From the NCBI GenBank assembly GCA_963921825.1, contig OY997588.1:130417203-130481202 (forward strand): a DNA stretch of 64,000 nt, given 5' to 3'. A program made the translations under genes and the position numbers. This document shows positions 23,214 through 34,802 of the stretch, in pieces; within the stretch, counting starts at the first letter, position 1, and every line of letters begins with the position of its first letter. This DNA is from Erodium maritimum. Taxonomy: Eukaryota > Streptophyta > Magnoliopsida > Geraniales > Geraniaceae. The notes below the pieces were generated by a model. It saw only the letters and a list, made by a program, of their open reading frames with translations, was not told the DNA's origin and searched no databases.

Positions 23214-23689
23214 AGAAAAAAGACTAACATTGACTGACGGAAGGGGTTTTTGGTTACGAGTTGTAACTTCAGGGTATGCATCAGTTAACTTTAAACTTCA
23301 GGGTAATCATTGGTTAAACGTGACAACTTCAGGGTATGCATTTGTAGTTTACCCTTTTTATGTGTGTAAAGTTTTATAAAACCTCTCCAAAGCTCAAAGC
23401 GGATCTTAAAGGCACCTGTTGATCTACCGACAAAAAATAACCCAACGTAAGCACAATATCCTAAAGCTAAACTTGACAAAAAAAATCAAAACACCAAAGA
23501 AAATAAGTACCAATGTAACATATACACACGACCACACTCCTATACCCCAATATCCCTTAAACACAGTAGAGGTAACGACTTCATTCCACCAAGTTGAACT
23601 GAAAGGAACTATCCTTAACCACCTTTACCAATAGAAAAGAGTGAGATTACACACGATTGACAATATCCCCCTACCTCTAGTCGGACATG

Positions 23690-24027
23690 GGAGCTAACCA
23701 GATTTCTCACGCCACCATAGCTCTCACCAAGGTCCAAAAAAACCTGGCACACCGACGAACAAGATCCACCCATCTCTTCAATAACACCCGAACATCACTC
23801 GTTGCAAGCCACCACACCAACACCTTCCAAGAGAATTCACGACAATAAATATCATGTCAACAATCCTAAAAACAATTCCACAAAAGGCAAAAAAACATTG
23901 CCCAATTGGAATCGACATTCCCCGTCCCTCCAAAACAATTTTTGTCGGGATGGCGTCATGACAATAAAGCCACACAAAAGCCAACACTTTACGGGGTGTG
24001 AGTGAAGACCACAAGACCATCGCCCAT
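23690..24027 (-). pseudogene. LINE ORF2 fragment: zinc-binding reverse-transcriptase-associated domain
   Basis: The minus-strand frame contains WSSLTPRKVLAFVWLYCHDAI, then PTKIVLEGRGMSI and cysteine-containing sequence. This is the zf-RVT pattern found after the reverse transcriptase of plant LINEs (Trp, Pro-x-Lys, LW/AW, PTK, Cys-x2-Cys). It is a short remnant cut off by a T-run at 24028 that looks like the tail of another insertion. Confidence 0.65.
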
Positions 24028-25850
24028 TTTTTTATAAGCGAAAATTTATTAGGCTCTTGTCTTCCTGAGATGGAAAAACAAGGCAAAGAGACGCATTCGA
24101 AAAAGGGAAAACGACTAGCTCTCAAAACGAGCTGAATCCTCCCGATAACACGGAGGAACAAAAAACTCACAAACAAAAAACAAGAAGCCATAAAAACACA
24201 CTACAAGCAACTAAAGCACGACCCAAGCTAAAGAAAAACCTTGGAACAACCCAGCCCATTAAGAGGTGTAGCAAAAACCTTTGCAACCAAAGCTGACAAC
24301 AACCAGCCGAAACACTCAGACCAAAGCTGGACCGCCACCAGAATCAGGTAGAACTTTTGTCTCCCCTGCAAAACTGTCCGCTAAACCCAAGGCCTTAACT
24401 AAGGGCTTACACCCCATGGCCAAACAAGAGTCCCAAGCAAGTTGATCCGCTTTCCCAACCAAAGAGGTCGAAACCACAACAATACTTTCCTTGCCGCAAG
24501 ACCTAGGCTTGGCCATATAAAAAACCTTTGCAAATTCCATCTTCTTCCCTTTCCCTCTAAACCTCCTCCTCTTCTGGCCCTGACCCTCAACGATGGAATC
24601 TAAGTCATCCCAAAATACGTGTTGCCAGTAGAAGGAGAGGGGCGAGGATTATACAACTCAACCAAAACACCAAAAGAACAAAACAGAGTTGCCACACCAT
24701 GATGAACTATCGGAGTAGCAAAGAACTTGTTTGGATTGACACTCTAAAAAAACTTCAGAGTAGAAGGTGATGATTGTGAAACCAGCATGTGGTCCAGCCT
24801 TAACTCCTTACCCTCGTTAATTTTTATTATAGGATCATCACCCTCCCTAGAGTCTTCACCCGCAAAAGAGGCCGATCCTAAAGCCTCGACTGTAGAATCT
24901 AAGTGTACAGGATCACCGACCAAATATCCCGAGCTTTAAAAAATAAGGACTCTACTCTCATCTATGTCTTGTATAAAGACACAAAAAACAGTTTCATCAA
25001 GAACAATCTCCCCCTATGTACCCCTCAAAAACTTCTCACTATGCAGAAAAACAAAAGCGCGGCCAGAAGAAACCCTGAGTTCGTCTCCCTGGATCGATAA
25101 AACAGAACCGAGCAACTTTCTAATGCAAAAAAAAAATATTTTTGATGCTTCAACCATGGAAAGGCAAGGCATCAACAACCAAAACTTGAAAAAAAAAACT
25201 CTAAAGCATCAAATATTCTAAACAGCTGGTTATCTAGAACCACCTCTCCAGCCAACGCCACTTCGTCTCCTTCATTGCCGCTTCAAAAATAGGGTCAAAA
25301 CAAGTAATAAAACAAACATTGTTTCCAAAAGAGCGGAGCTCTAAATCCAAAACCCCCCCTCTCGATCTCCCCCCGAATCACTTCCAAGCTTCGAGAGGAA
25401 CGAGTTACAACTAAGCACCCTGACAGAGCCATTGTGCAACGTTCAGGAACAGCGAGTCGCTGTAACGAAATGGATTTGCTTAGGGACAAACAACTGCATC
25501 TTAAGAAGGGCTCAATTTCCTTTTCCAAACCTTACCAATACAAGGTCTTAGCTTGCCTCTCTCCCACCCCCGATCGAACAGTAGCATATAACCTTGAACC
25601 GAGATTTCATTGAGTTTATTGATCATGATGTCGACATCGACATCACACACCCAAACAAAACCGAAATAGTAACCTCCACGATTAGGCTTTCGAATCGCAT
25701 TTTCCTTAAACACATTTCCTCCCCAATTGAAAAAGCTGAACAACCATTCATCCGAAGATTGATAAGGTAAATAAAAAATAAAAAAGCTTGACATTCTCAA
25801 AATTATCATTGTTCAAACCGGTAGAGGGCTTCAGAGTTACTTCTCCGAAC
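24028..25850 (-). mobile_element. LINE-derived segment with an RRM-containing ORF1 remnant
   Basis: At the left, TTTTTTTATAAGCGAAAATT is a reversed non-LTR 3' end (poly-A on the minus strand). At 25560-25800 the minus strand encodes a degenerate RNA-recognition motif: an RNP2-like FFIFYLPYQ, then FFNWGGNV, an RNP1-like YYFGFVWV, and INKLNEISVQGYMLLF. RRMs of this kind open ORF1 of many plant L1-type LINEs. The rest is Lys/Ser-rich and broken by stops. No reverse transcriptase was found between the RRM and the tail. Confidence 0.6.
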
Positions 25851-27160
25851 CTACAAGGAGGATCGATTGAAGAAGATGAAGTTTCCATTGGCCAAACTCA
25901 CCCTCTATTGGTTGTATCGGATTCAGTTGTGGGTGCAGGTCTAGGGCCTCCCTCAAAAGTTCATGACGGTAGTTGTCGGTACCACAATGGGAAACACTAT
26001 GGCGGGTGCGTGAAGCTGCAATCGAATAATTAGGGCGTTTTTTTTGGGGGGGCCCCGTAAGGTCAGGGTCCGGTTCTGGCATAACATCGCCACCCTTGCG
26101 ACGCTCTATGGTCTTGTAGTTAAAAAATCTCCCTCATCCGGTCCAGGTAACCCTGAACTATGAACGTCTTCAACTCTTTTGTTTCAATTGTGGATGTCTT
26201 GGGCACGGGGTTCATGAGTGAGGCATACTGATGCCGAGAACCCCAAGGTTCGATCTCTCCCTCAGTGTTGACAGCGTTGCCTAGGTGGGGAAGCCAATGC
26301 ACGTGGACTGTAAGGTTCTACTGTCTTAGGATTCCCTAGAGGTTTCCCTTAGTTTCACACTGTTACAACCCACAAAACATCGTTTGATGTCCAACGTCTT
26401 ACTTAAGTCACTAGAACTCATCGGGATCCACAACCCTAATACATAGGGACTGTAAGGTTCTACCATCCCAGGATTCCCAGAGGTTTCCCCTAGTTTCTCG
26501 CTTTTACAACCTACAAAACAACGTTTGATGTCCAACGTCTTACCTAAGTCACCAACATCCATTGGGATCTACAACCTTGTGTGACCCACCCGCTCATTGG
26601 TTGAGTTAGAGGAGGGTTTGGTGGCACCCAGCGTCCTGCCTAACCTCTGGGTAGGTGGGACAGTCTCAACTGGTTCTCTAGGAGGACACCCGTGAAGATA
26701 TGAGCCTAAGAAGAACTTGGTTATGAAGAGGGTGAAAGTGGAGGATCAACATGTAGAGTATCAGTCGAGGGCTAGTAAGAATCCCCGCCATGATCTATGA
26801 GGTCTCTTGGAAGTCTTAGGTTGCTTCGGAGGATTGGAATCCCGGTCGCTTCTAGGGTTCCCCCACTAATCCCAAAGCTCTCTCCCCAAACCATGTGCAT
26901 CACCCAGACAATTAATGAGTCTCATATGAGGCTCCACAAGCATTTATGCTCATATGATTAGTTTTAGGTCGAGCCGCAATTGGTTTTCTTGCTTCATAGT
27001 TTTGTTACCTTTTAATTAGTACTTGGATATTTCAACATAATCGACTATGTCTCGGTTATAATTATAGAATTAAGTGTAAGATTGTATTTTGCTTTTGTTA
27101 GTATTTTGCTTTCTTAGTATTTTGCTTCAGGTTACTTTTAAATTTTAATAAAATCGTTTC
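25851..27160. other. Repeat-derived intergenic DNA, no gene recognised
   Basis: Contains a 142-bp tandem duplication. Near 27125-27165 TTTTAATAAAATCG is followed by an A-rich stretch that may be a LINE-like 3' end in plus orientation. No coding domain was recognised. Confidence 0.4.
26305..26578. repeat. 142-bp tandem duplication
   Basis: Unit 1 (26305-26446) and unit 2 (26447-26578) both start GGACTGTAAGGTTCTAC and share GTTTGATGTCCAACGTCTTA. On the minus strand both translate to a repeat with KTLDIKRCFVGC, but no protein family is recognised. Confidence 0.9.
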
Positions 27161-27468
27161 TCTCGCTAGAAAAACAAAAACCAAAAGGGCTGATATGTGA
27201 ATACAGATTTGTAAGTTACAATTTCAGGAACAAAATAGATGAATGTTTTAACATATATCACACAACATGAACAAAGCAAACCAAATTGACATTGGAGACG
27301 AGCATGATCGTTTCTTAAGCGGCACGAGCACAAACAAATGTAACTGCAATAGACGTTGCATGTCCCCGTGGATATGCATTTTTCCTTACGCAACACTGCA
27401 TCAAAACAGAACAAAAGCATCCTAATAAACCTCTTGTCTACTTGAACACAACATTCATTTACTCCACA

Positions 27469-27474
27469 TTTATT
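27469..27474 (-). terminator. Poly(A) signal of caleosin gene 1
   Basis: AATAAA on the minus strand, about 55 bp after the TAA stop at 27527. Confidence 0.6.
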
Positions 27475-27526
27475 TTGTACAATAGAAACAGAAATCCAAA
27501 CATTATTGAGAGGTGTCGGAAATAGA

Positions 27527-30500
27527 TTACTCTTTCTTTTTAGCGGACGATCTCTCCTTCTCCATCCCCTCAAAGAGACTTCCATCGTAAACGCCTCTAA
27601 CTGTATCTTTGTGCAGCAAGCCTTTGCTGTCCTTGCACAGAATATACAAGATTTTCCATTCGGTATAAGCCCCGAGCCTACACATGTAACAACATTTGGT
27701 ATCGAACAATTGAAAATCGAGTATGAAGATTAGTTTTTGTGTTTGGAATTAAGAGGAAATATGGAGATACTAACCATCCTCCAAAGTCCTTGGGTTCCCT
27801 GTTAGCTTTCAGCATTTCCATAACTTCATCGGATGTCAAAGCATTAGGATGTGTGTGAGCATGCTTTGCGAAAACCTCTTCAAACTTTTCGGGAACGAAT
27901 CTAAATAGCAAGTAATAAATTTGTAACTCAAATCACCCAACCGTGAAATTCAAAGGCTATCTGAAGCACTTAATCTTGGTAGATAATCAAAACAGCTAAA
28001 TCACAGATTAACATTATTTACATTTTATGAGTAATGTTAGCATGTTAAGAATCGTCCAAAAACATAAGCAGATCATTACTAAGGTCTAAGGATAACAAGA
28101 AACATAAAACATACCGTCCTTCCTGGTCATAAACACCGGAGTCACTCCCATGTTTAGCCTTGTGGATGTTTCTAATCTCTATTGGGAACAACAGATTAGG
28201 AAATTTCCCCTGCACCATGCCAATACCAAACACCAATCATCGTCTAAACAGTCGATTTGATAATAGTTAAGAAACGTGTTCTGAAAACCCTAAAATCTCC
28301 CTGAGAAAGTCGAGGTTTGACCGACTTCAATATGATTCGAAATCAGCCCAAACAGTTGTGTTAGAATATAACTACAATTGGACTTTCAACTTGAGCTTTT
28401 AGTTGAGTTGGTTCTCTAATATGGTATTAGAGCTTGGCATCTCACGGACCCGGGTTCAAACCTCACTCTATACGAAAAATCTAATTTATTCTCTATTTAT
28501 CAAATTTGCCCAAAATGGGTTAGCCCTTATCACTATTCTCAATGAGCTCCAAACCCATAAACGGGCTTATCCGTGAGGACGCGTGTTAGAATATAACTAT
28601 AATTAGACTTTCAACTATCAGTTTGAGCTTTTAGTTGAGTTGGTCCTCTAATAAATTTGCCAACTTCTTTTCATATCCAATTGTAAAATTATATGAAAAT
28701 TTGTACATACACAGGAACACAATAAGAGATTGATTACATATCGATAATACAATTCAATTTCACAAACATGAATTAAGATACGATTTTTTTATCAGAGAGA
28801 AATAAATGCATTAAAAACAGAAGTGTGGGTCCTGGGATAGAAACCGCAACCACCAAAAAAAAGTCCAACAAAAATCCGGCTTAAAAGGCAAAAGCAACAA
28901 AGAATACAAACAACACTAGCACGCCAGACTAGCGAACAATGCCTCAGGAGATTGCTCGGGCAACCTTGATCGGACTAGTGAACAGTACCACAGGAGACTG
29001 CACGGGTGAATCCCCTGGCCTCAAGAAGGCTAAGTGATCCATGCTCCTCCACCCGAAAACAGGCAGATCGGCCCAAAATGCGACCCCGGAATAAGTACTC
29101 ACTTGACCCCACCAAGGTAAAACAACCATAAAACAACTCCTGAACAAGCACTTACCTGACCTGACAAGAGAACTCACCGAAAAAGACCGAAAAAAAGGTG
29201 TTGAGCTCTTCAAACATGACACATCAATCGGTAGGAATTAAGATATGATTAAAATGATCATATTTCCTAATACCTTGTGCTTTCTTGCTATGACATTAAG
29301 CTTGTTGGAAATTTCCTTTTACATACATACATAATTTTGTACATTTCATGGCATAAAGAAAGAAGCACCAAAGATCCAGTGACGGCCCCACATCAATAGT
29401 ATTTTCATCCACTATGCCTCAACAAGAATGTGCTATTTTATAATCACAAGCAATTAGATGTGTAAAGAACAAGGTCGTGCCCCCACCCACCTGAATATGT
29501 ACGATACAAGTTATATTATATTAATCACTTGTGCACATCCACATCACCCTCATATCATCCCATGCACTTTGCCATTAAACAACTCATATCATCCACACAA
29601 AAGACAACAGTTTTTTTTTAATATCTTAAAATAAAACTCGACTTTATATATGTTATAAAACTCAGGAATAGGTATCTGTAATAAAATACGAAAACGAACC
29701 TTAACCACATTATATTCGTACAATGTTTCCTTGAATTTGATTTTAGGTAGGGTTGTCTGCGGATAACACCACATAATTTGGCTTCACCATTAAAGTGTGG
29801 GAACGAAATGTCTCTTTTTGGAATCTAACATTCCACATGTTGCTGTAAGAAAACCTACCGGTCCTAACGATACACACATCTCACCATCGACGATCCATAG
29901 TTGAGTGTAGATTATTGAAACAAAAACCAAGTCAACATGGTGAAGCCAATCACATTATGCGAAAAAATAAACATTAATATGCTCTATGGACCTAATCAAG
30001 AAAACGTTTGAGATTGGGTTGCTTCATTCTAATACTTAGCATCAACCAATCACTTCATGTGTTGGTCTAAACTAGTAAATTACCGTAACATAACAATCTA
30101 TTATGTCAACATTCAGTGACAGTGACAGATATAGTTGAAACCCAGAAAAAATTGAAGCAAGAAGAGAGAGAGAGGAGGACATACAGGTCGAGTTTTTCCA
30201 CTGAGAGCTCCGTTGATGAAGATGGCGGCGAAGGTGGACAAGGGGAGGCCACACCCAAGTGCTCGGAAGCCTGAACCCATGATTAAAAAAAAAGTGGGTC
30301 ACCGACGATAGTTGATTCAGTTTATTTCGTGTTTGGTTTTTGAGGACTTATGTTTTCTTGTTTTTCGGGGTTAGGCATTTAGCTCTGTTCGAAAGGTTTT
30401 TCATAATCGTTGTTTTTTGAATCAGGCATTCCGATCTTTGTTTTAAAATTGGTTTTATTAATAAATTTTCGAGCTTATAAAAAATGACCGGAGAATCCGA

Positions 30501-30727
30501 GTTTTGGACATAAAGATCGGAGAAAAGATGAAACCTTGAAAGGTCTCCCATGGATAGACAACACCGTCGTGGTTCCTGTCGAAGAAAGCAACGTGCCTCT
30601 GCAGAACATCATGCTCCTTGGGCACAAACATGTCGTTTCCTGAACACCCAAAAACACTTGTAAAATTCATAACTTTTCAAAACAAAAAAAATATGGTGTT
30701 ACCTTTCTGATTCTTAGCTGAAGCCAT
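27527..30727 (-). CDS. CLO: Caleosin (lipid-droplet/ER peroxygenase), complete, six exons
   Basis: Exons on the minus strand: 30727-30703, 30639-30535, 30270-30185, 28209-28115, 27900-27775 and 27677-27527, all GT/AG. The product is 195 residues, the size of the short plant caleosins (Arabidopsis CLO4-7 type). Caleosins are calcium- and heme-binding peroxygenases that oxidise unsaturated fatty acids using hydroperoxides, on lipid droplets or ER. A single EF-hand loop (D29-R-N-H-D-G to E40) is followed by PWETF. Exon 3 encodes the hydrophobic hairpin with the proline-knot region (residues 45-72, [12 protein letters not shown]). Exon 4 holds [19 protein letters not shown], including conserved histidines 88 and 92. 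His24 before the EF-hand (LQRHVAFFD) fits the other heme-site histidine. The C-terminus has the family-typical VYDGSLF. No N-terminal extension is present. Intron 3 (1975 bp) holds a TRIM and a LINE fragment. Nothing disrupts the frame. Confidence 0.95.
28359..28653 (+). mobile_element. TRIM-like mini LTR retrotransposon in caleosin intron 3
   Basis: Direct repeats of 63-70 bp at 28359-28421 and 28584-28653, both starting TGTTAGAATATAACTA and ending TCTCTAATA. TGGTATTAGAGC immediately follows the first and fits a Met-tRNA primer-binding site. The interior of about 160 bp is non-coding. This size and layout match terminal-repeat retrotransposons in miniature. The repeats end TA rather than CA, and no target duplication was resolved. 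Confidence 0.7.
28770..29249 (-). mobile_element. 5'-truncated LINE-like fragment with 15-bp target duplication in caleosin intron 3
   Basis: The body (28785-29234) begins with a T-run and ATCAGAGAG, a reversed LINE 3' end. It is flanked by GAATTAAGATACGAT (28770-28784) and GAATTAAGATATGAT (29235-29249), a 15-bp target duplication with one difference. This is the signature of target-primed retrotransposition. The 92-codon frame inside has no recognisable domain. Confidence 0.85.
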
Positions 30728-31320
30728 GAAATCGAAGTGGGTTTTGGAGGAGGAGATCAGAAATGGAATCGAACAAGGAAACAGAGAGCTCTGTGTATTT
30801 TGTTCTTAATCACAGATCACATTAGCATTTAAAGGAAACGAGTAAAGTGACAAATACAGTAGAAAAGCGGCTTTAGCGTATTGCATTCACACTGTGTCAC
30901 TTAGCTGCTTAGCGTTGCGTAGAGAGACTTTTAAGTTGCAACTTAAAAGTAACTTGTTTCCTTCTTTATGCTATGCTTGCAAGTGTTTCCAACCCGTTGA
31001 GTTAAGGAATCTTAGGAAATCATTAAATTAGTCATTGATGCGCATTCCACATGTAATTAACATAAACCTCAAAAGTGCGCTGTAATGACAACTACTCAGC
31101 CTCATACGCATCCCTACCCGAATCGGAATCCCCTGTTATTGTTATTTACTTGGTACCTTGAATCTCATTTGATCTGATCCCAATTAACATACACAACGAC
31201 CTCTTAATTGTTTGAGCTTCAAAACGAACTTTATATTAACGAGGATGAAGCCGTCCACGGGAGCAAAAGGCGCACATATAACTATGTACAAAATAAACTT
31301 ACAATGTTAAATTCATACAA
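30728..31320. other. Upstream region of caleosin gene 1
   Basis: Contains the 5' UTR and promoter of the caleosin. No clear TATA box was chosen; TTTAAAT on the minus strand near 30825 is a weak candidate. No other gene is seen. Confidence 0.4.
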
Positions 31321-31809
31321 TTTTTTACGTAATGGTCATAATGACTCTCTCAACAGTCGGTCCTATTTCTTCATGATGGAATCGTCATTTTCTAAGGGAA
31401 CCTGTCAAGCCATCAACCATTACTCAACCACCACCACCACCTCCTCTTGCATCTACTCCAACATTTCTGTTCCGGATTTCCTCTTGAAACGACCGGAGGA
31501 AGATAAAGTAGGTTTTCCGTTCTCCGATCACCGCTTGCGATCGAGTATCATCATCTCCTACCCCTTCTCCTCTGGCGATCAACCGACCGCTACCAGCACC
31601 ACCGCTTCCTCCTCCTTCTTTTCAGGTGATCAACTGGCCGCCACCATCTGCTGAGGTCCCACATATCCGCCGCATCGAGATTGTGGCGCACCGGATCCCT
31701 TGAGGCCTCCGTGCCGGGCCGCTCCAGCCCCTCTGTTGGATCGGGGTACTGATACCCAGATGAGGTCTTTGAAGCAGCCTCGCCACAACCATTAATTGAG
31801 AGATCGTGC
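31321..31809 (-). mobile_element. Dispersed non-LTR-type repeat, copy 1
   Basis: Starts with a T-run and ACGTAATGGTCATAATG, meaning a minus-strand 3' end ...CATTATGACCATTACGT plus poly-A, as in plant LINE tails. About 480 bp align by eye with 49491-49975. The sequence continues at 34111-34150 after the insertion at 31810-34110, as shown by the uninterrupted copy at 49976-50025. Confidence 0.7.
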
Positions 31810-32228
31810 TGTTGAAGTATAAACCCACATCGGGAAAATATAAGGATAAAATGCTACTTATAAAGGCTAGGGCCACACCCAACTAACAAGGTCAACCTTT
31901 TTAGTTGGGTGTGGCCCTAGCCTCTATAAGTAGCATTTTATCCTTATATTTTCCCGATGTGGGTTTATACTTCAACAAATCGAGATTGCAATTTATTCCG
32001 AGAAGTAGACGGGACAAGAGGGTAGCAAAGACAACCAAATGGACGAAGATGAGAATAAGTAGGAGTACGAAGAAAAAGCCATTGTGTGGGAGATGAAAAA
32101 TTCAGAGTTTTGCAAGGAAGGATATTATGCAGATAAGTTGTCATATGAAGTGCATGATTCCAAAAAGAAAGAGGGAGATGAGCATGTATAAGTAGTGTAC
32201 GAACTATATTATTTACAGTCCTGATTTT

Positions 32229-32450
32229 TCATTCTGCACGCCCATTTTGAGAGGAAGTATGGGGACAAGAGAAACGAAAAATCATTCCTGTAGATATACA
32301 GAACTGATGGAAAGAAGAGTTGTCAAATTCTCTACCATTATCACATTGAAAACTTTTAATAGGACGACCAAACTGAGTGCGAACATAATTAGCAAACATA
32401 GTAAAGATCGAAAACACTTGAGATTTAATTCCTCGTCCTTCTAATACCAA
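32229..32450 (-). pseudogene. Copia integrase fragment, inverted relative to its reverse transcriptase
   Basis: The minus-strand frame with FANYVRTQFGRPIKSFQCD, then NGREFDNSSFHQFC and CPHTSSQNGRAE is the middle of a Ty1/copia integrase, holding the second Asp and the Glu of the D,D35E site. It ends at 32450, two bases before the plus-strand reverse transcriptase fragment begins. Confidence 0.85.
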
Positions 32451-32451
32451 T

Positions 32452-33871
32452 TTGATTCGGTCAATGTGGGTCTTTCGTCATAAACGCAGGTCTGATGGTT
32501 CTTTTGAGCGTTATAAAGCTCGTCTTGTAGGTGATGGTCGTTCGCAGCAGGTTGAGGTCGATTGTGATGAGACATTCAGCCCATTGGTCAAGCCGGCCAC
32601 TATTCGAACAGTCCTCAGCCTAGCGGTTTCTCGTTCCTGGCCCATTCACCAGTTGGATGTCAAGAATGCCTTTTTACATGGCAATCTCAGTAAGACCGTT
32701 TATATGTACCAGCATGTTGGTTTTCGCAACACCTCTCATCCTGATCATGTCTGCCTGCTGAATCGTTCACTTTATGGTCTGAAGCAAGCACCGAGGGCCT
32801 GATATCAACGATTTACAGATTATGTCTCCACCATCGGTTTTTCTCACAGTCAGTCTGACCACTCCTTATTTATATATCAGCGAGGCTCTGATACCGCTTT
32901 TCTAGTTATTATATGTGGATGATATTATTCTGACAGCTTCGAGTCATACTCTGCGTCTCTCTATCATGTCTCAGCTTGATTCTGAGTTCGCCATGAAGGA
33001 TCTTGGGCCCTTGTCGTTTTTTCTAGGTATTGTCGTTGCTAGACATTAAGCAGGCATGTTTCTTTCCCAACAGAAATATGCTGAGGAGATCGTCCACCGT
33101 GCAGGCATGAGCTCCTGTTCACCGTCCGCTACTCCAGTTGATACGAAGGCGAAACTGAGTGGGGTGTCTGGCGCTCCTTATAACCCAACTCTGTATCGCA
33201 GTCTTGCCGGCGCGTTGTAGTATCTCACGTTCACCAGGCCAGACATCTCCTATGCGGTTCATCAGATTTGCCTCCACATGCATGATCCCCGTGATTCTCA
33301 TATGGCTGCTCTCAAGCGCATGATTCGGTATCTTCAAGGGACGCTCCACTTAGGCCTTCATCTTTATGCTTCCAGTACCTCGGATCTAGTTGCTTACACT
33401 GATGCTGATTGGGCTGGTTGTCCTGACACTCGACGGTCCACGTCTGGTTATTGTGTTTTTCTGGGGGACAATATAATTTCCTGGTCCTCCAAGCGGCAAC
33501 CCACTATCTCTCGATCGAGCACGGAGGCTGAATATCGGAGCGTTGCTAATGTCGTCTCCAAATCCTGCTGGCTTCGGAACTTTCTCTTGGAACTCCATTG
33601 TCCTTTATCTCGAGCTACCTTGGTGTATTGTGACAATGTGAGTGCCATTTACCTCTCTGGTAATCCTGTTCAGCATCAGCGCACGATGCATATTGAGCTC
33701 GATATCCATTTTGTCCGGGAAAAGGTTGCTAAAGGCCATGTTCGGGTTCTTCACGTTCCCTCCAGATCCCAGATTGCCGACATCTTTACGAAGGGACTCC
33801 CGCAGGTTCTCTTCTCCGATTTCAGGGCCAGTCTGAACGTCTTGCCTCCTCCCGTTCAGACTGAGGGGGCG
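32452..33871 (+). pseudogene. Copia reverse transcriptase and RNase H
   Basis: The plus strand holds a copia-type reverse transcriptase: WVFRHKRRSDGSFERYKARL, then LDVKNAFLHGNL and LNRSLYGLKQAPRA, interrupted by a stop at about 32801 and by frameshifts around the YVDD-like site near 32920. RNase H follows (YTDADWAGCPDTRRSTSGY, then SSTEAEYRS) with the copia end ADIFTKGLPQ. The final stop is just before GAGGGGGCG, a polypurine tract that abuts an LTR at 33872. Confidence 0.88.
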
Positions 33872-34010
33872 TGTTAGATAACGATATACTCATATATTAT
33901 TTTGTATTTTGTAATTACAGATTAGGTTATCTTGTATTTGAATCAGGATCAATACTTGTATTTATACCTAATTGAGTTAATGAGAAGGCTACTTATATCG
34001 GGTCGGGCTT
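33872..34010 (+). repeat. Partial 3' LTR of the copia element
   Basis: Starts TGTTAGATAACGATATACTC directly after the polypurine tract and runs about 140 bp before joining LTR-like sequence of another family. No matching 5' LTR is seen in the window. Confidence 0.6.
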
Positions 34011-34151
34011 CCACAACTAAAAGGTCAACCTTGTTAGTTGGGTGTGGCCCTAGCCTTTATAAGTAGCATTTTATCCTTATATTTTCCCGATGTGGGTTTA
34101 TACTTCAACATGTGCAACTGGGTGTGTTTGGGGACGTACACCTTGTCCTAC

Positions 34152-34437
34152 TAGATGGAGTAAAGACAACTTTCTTGAATGGTGATTTGAACGAAGAGTT
34201 GTACATGGAGCAAGCAGAAGGATTTGTATTAGAAGGAAACTCACACAAAGTGTGTGAGTTAATGAAATCCCTATATGGGCTGAAACAAGCTCTAAAACAG
34301 TGGCATGAAAAGTTTGATAAAGCAATCTTAAGTGATGGTTTTAAACACAACAATGCTGACAAGTACATTTACTCAAAATGTACCAAAGAATATATTGTAA
34401 ACATCAGTCTTTATGTCGATGATTTATTAATATTCTC
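34152..34437 (+). pseudogene. Copia reverse transcriptase fragment, second copia element, inverted
   Basis: The plus strand encodes KTTFLNGDLNEELYMEQ, KSLYGLKQALKQWHEKFDK and SLYVDDLLIFS, the catalytic part of a copia reverse transcriptase with the YVDD motif intact. The adjoining copia sequence (34438-34750) is on the opposite strand. Confidence 0.88.
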
Positions 34438-34750
34438 TATTTCCTTCAACAAGAAAGACAAGAGTATTTGTGTTAATGAAATCAGATCGAAACGATTTCT
34501 CTTTTCTTACTCTTGTGCTTTTTCTTGGCTCGACTTGAACCGAAACTCTTTTTCTTTCATTTCCATCGTAATCATTAATTACAATGTTGTCATTTCTTTG
34601 ATTACTAGAATCAGCTTGTACTTCTAAATTATTAGATGTTGGATCCTTGACAAATTTATTTTCAAAGAAATCGACATGAATCGACGCTATGATAACATTT
34701 GTCTCCAAGTCCAAAACTCTATAAGCTTTAGAGTTTTCTGCATATCCAAA
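34438..34750 (-). pseudogene. Copia linker between integrase and reverse transcriptase
   Basis: The minus-strand frame starts GYAENSKAYRVLDLETN, runs through a Ser/Asn-rich spacer with RKSTRVRKEKSF and ends VFLVEGNREY. This is the segment that links integrase to reverse transcriptase in copia elements. It belongs with the integrase at 46079-46877: the target-site bases at 46079-46083 restore its reading frame at 34750. Confidence 0.8.
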
Positions 34751-34802
34751 GTCTGAAGGAGCTCAACTCCTCCAGCATGTCCCACTCTCGGACAGCCATG
34801 CT
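34751..34802 (-). pseudogene. Ty3 fragment between copia and the nested Ty3 element
   Basis: The minus strand reads MAVREWDMLEELSSFRL, a continuation of the Ty3 RNase H tail at 41388-41815 across the insertion point ATGCT. It is joined directly to copia at 34750. Confidence 0.65.

Larger units (their letters stand above)
12060..23354. mobile_element. Foldback element split by two LTR retrotransposon insertions
   Basis: The left arm (12060 to about 12187) starts GGGTAAATTACAAATGCATA. The right arm (about 23214-23354) is its reverse complement with scattered differences. The left arm has three ACCCTGAAGTT units at 12079, 12110 and 12139. Removing the Ty3 element (12228-17411) and the long LTR (17995-22668), both with target duplications, leaves an original element of about 1.4 kb. 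The remaining interior (17417-17989 and 22674-23213) is AT-rich with a CT-rich patch and shows no coding capacity. Outer target duplications were not resolved. Confidence 0.75.
31805..34115. mobile_element. Composite element bounded by inverted LTR-like ends
   Basis: The left end (31810-31893) starts TGTTGAAGTATAAACCC and the right end (about 34018-34110) is its reverse complement. A third piece at about 31894-31976 is also reversed, so the left side is a near-perfect palindrome. The flanks CGTGC (31805-31809) and TGTGC (34111-34115) resemble a 5-bp target duplication. The copy of the host repeat at 49976 lacks this insertion. Inside are a rearranged copia pol and part of its LTR. Confidence 0.65.

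Noticed and set aside
23291-23479. A short reading frame near the foldback right arm
   Set aside because: It overlaps the inverted-repeat arm and has no coding signature.
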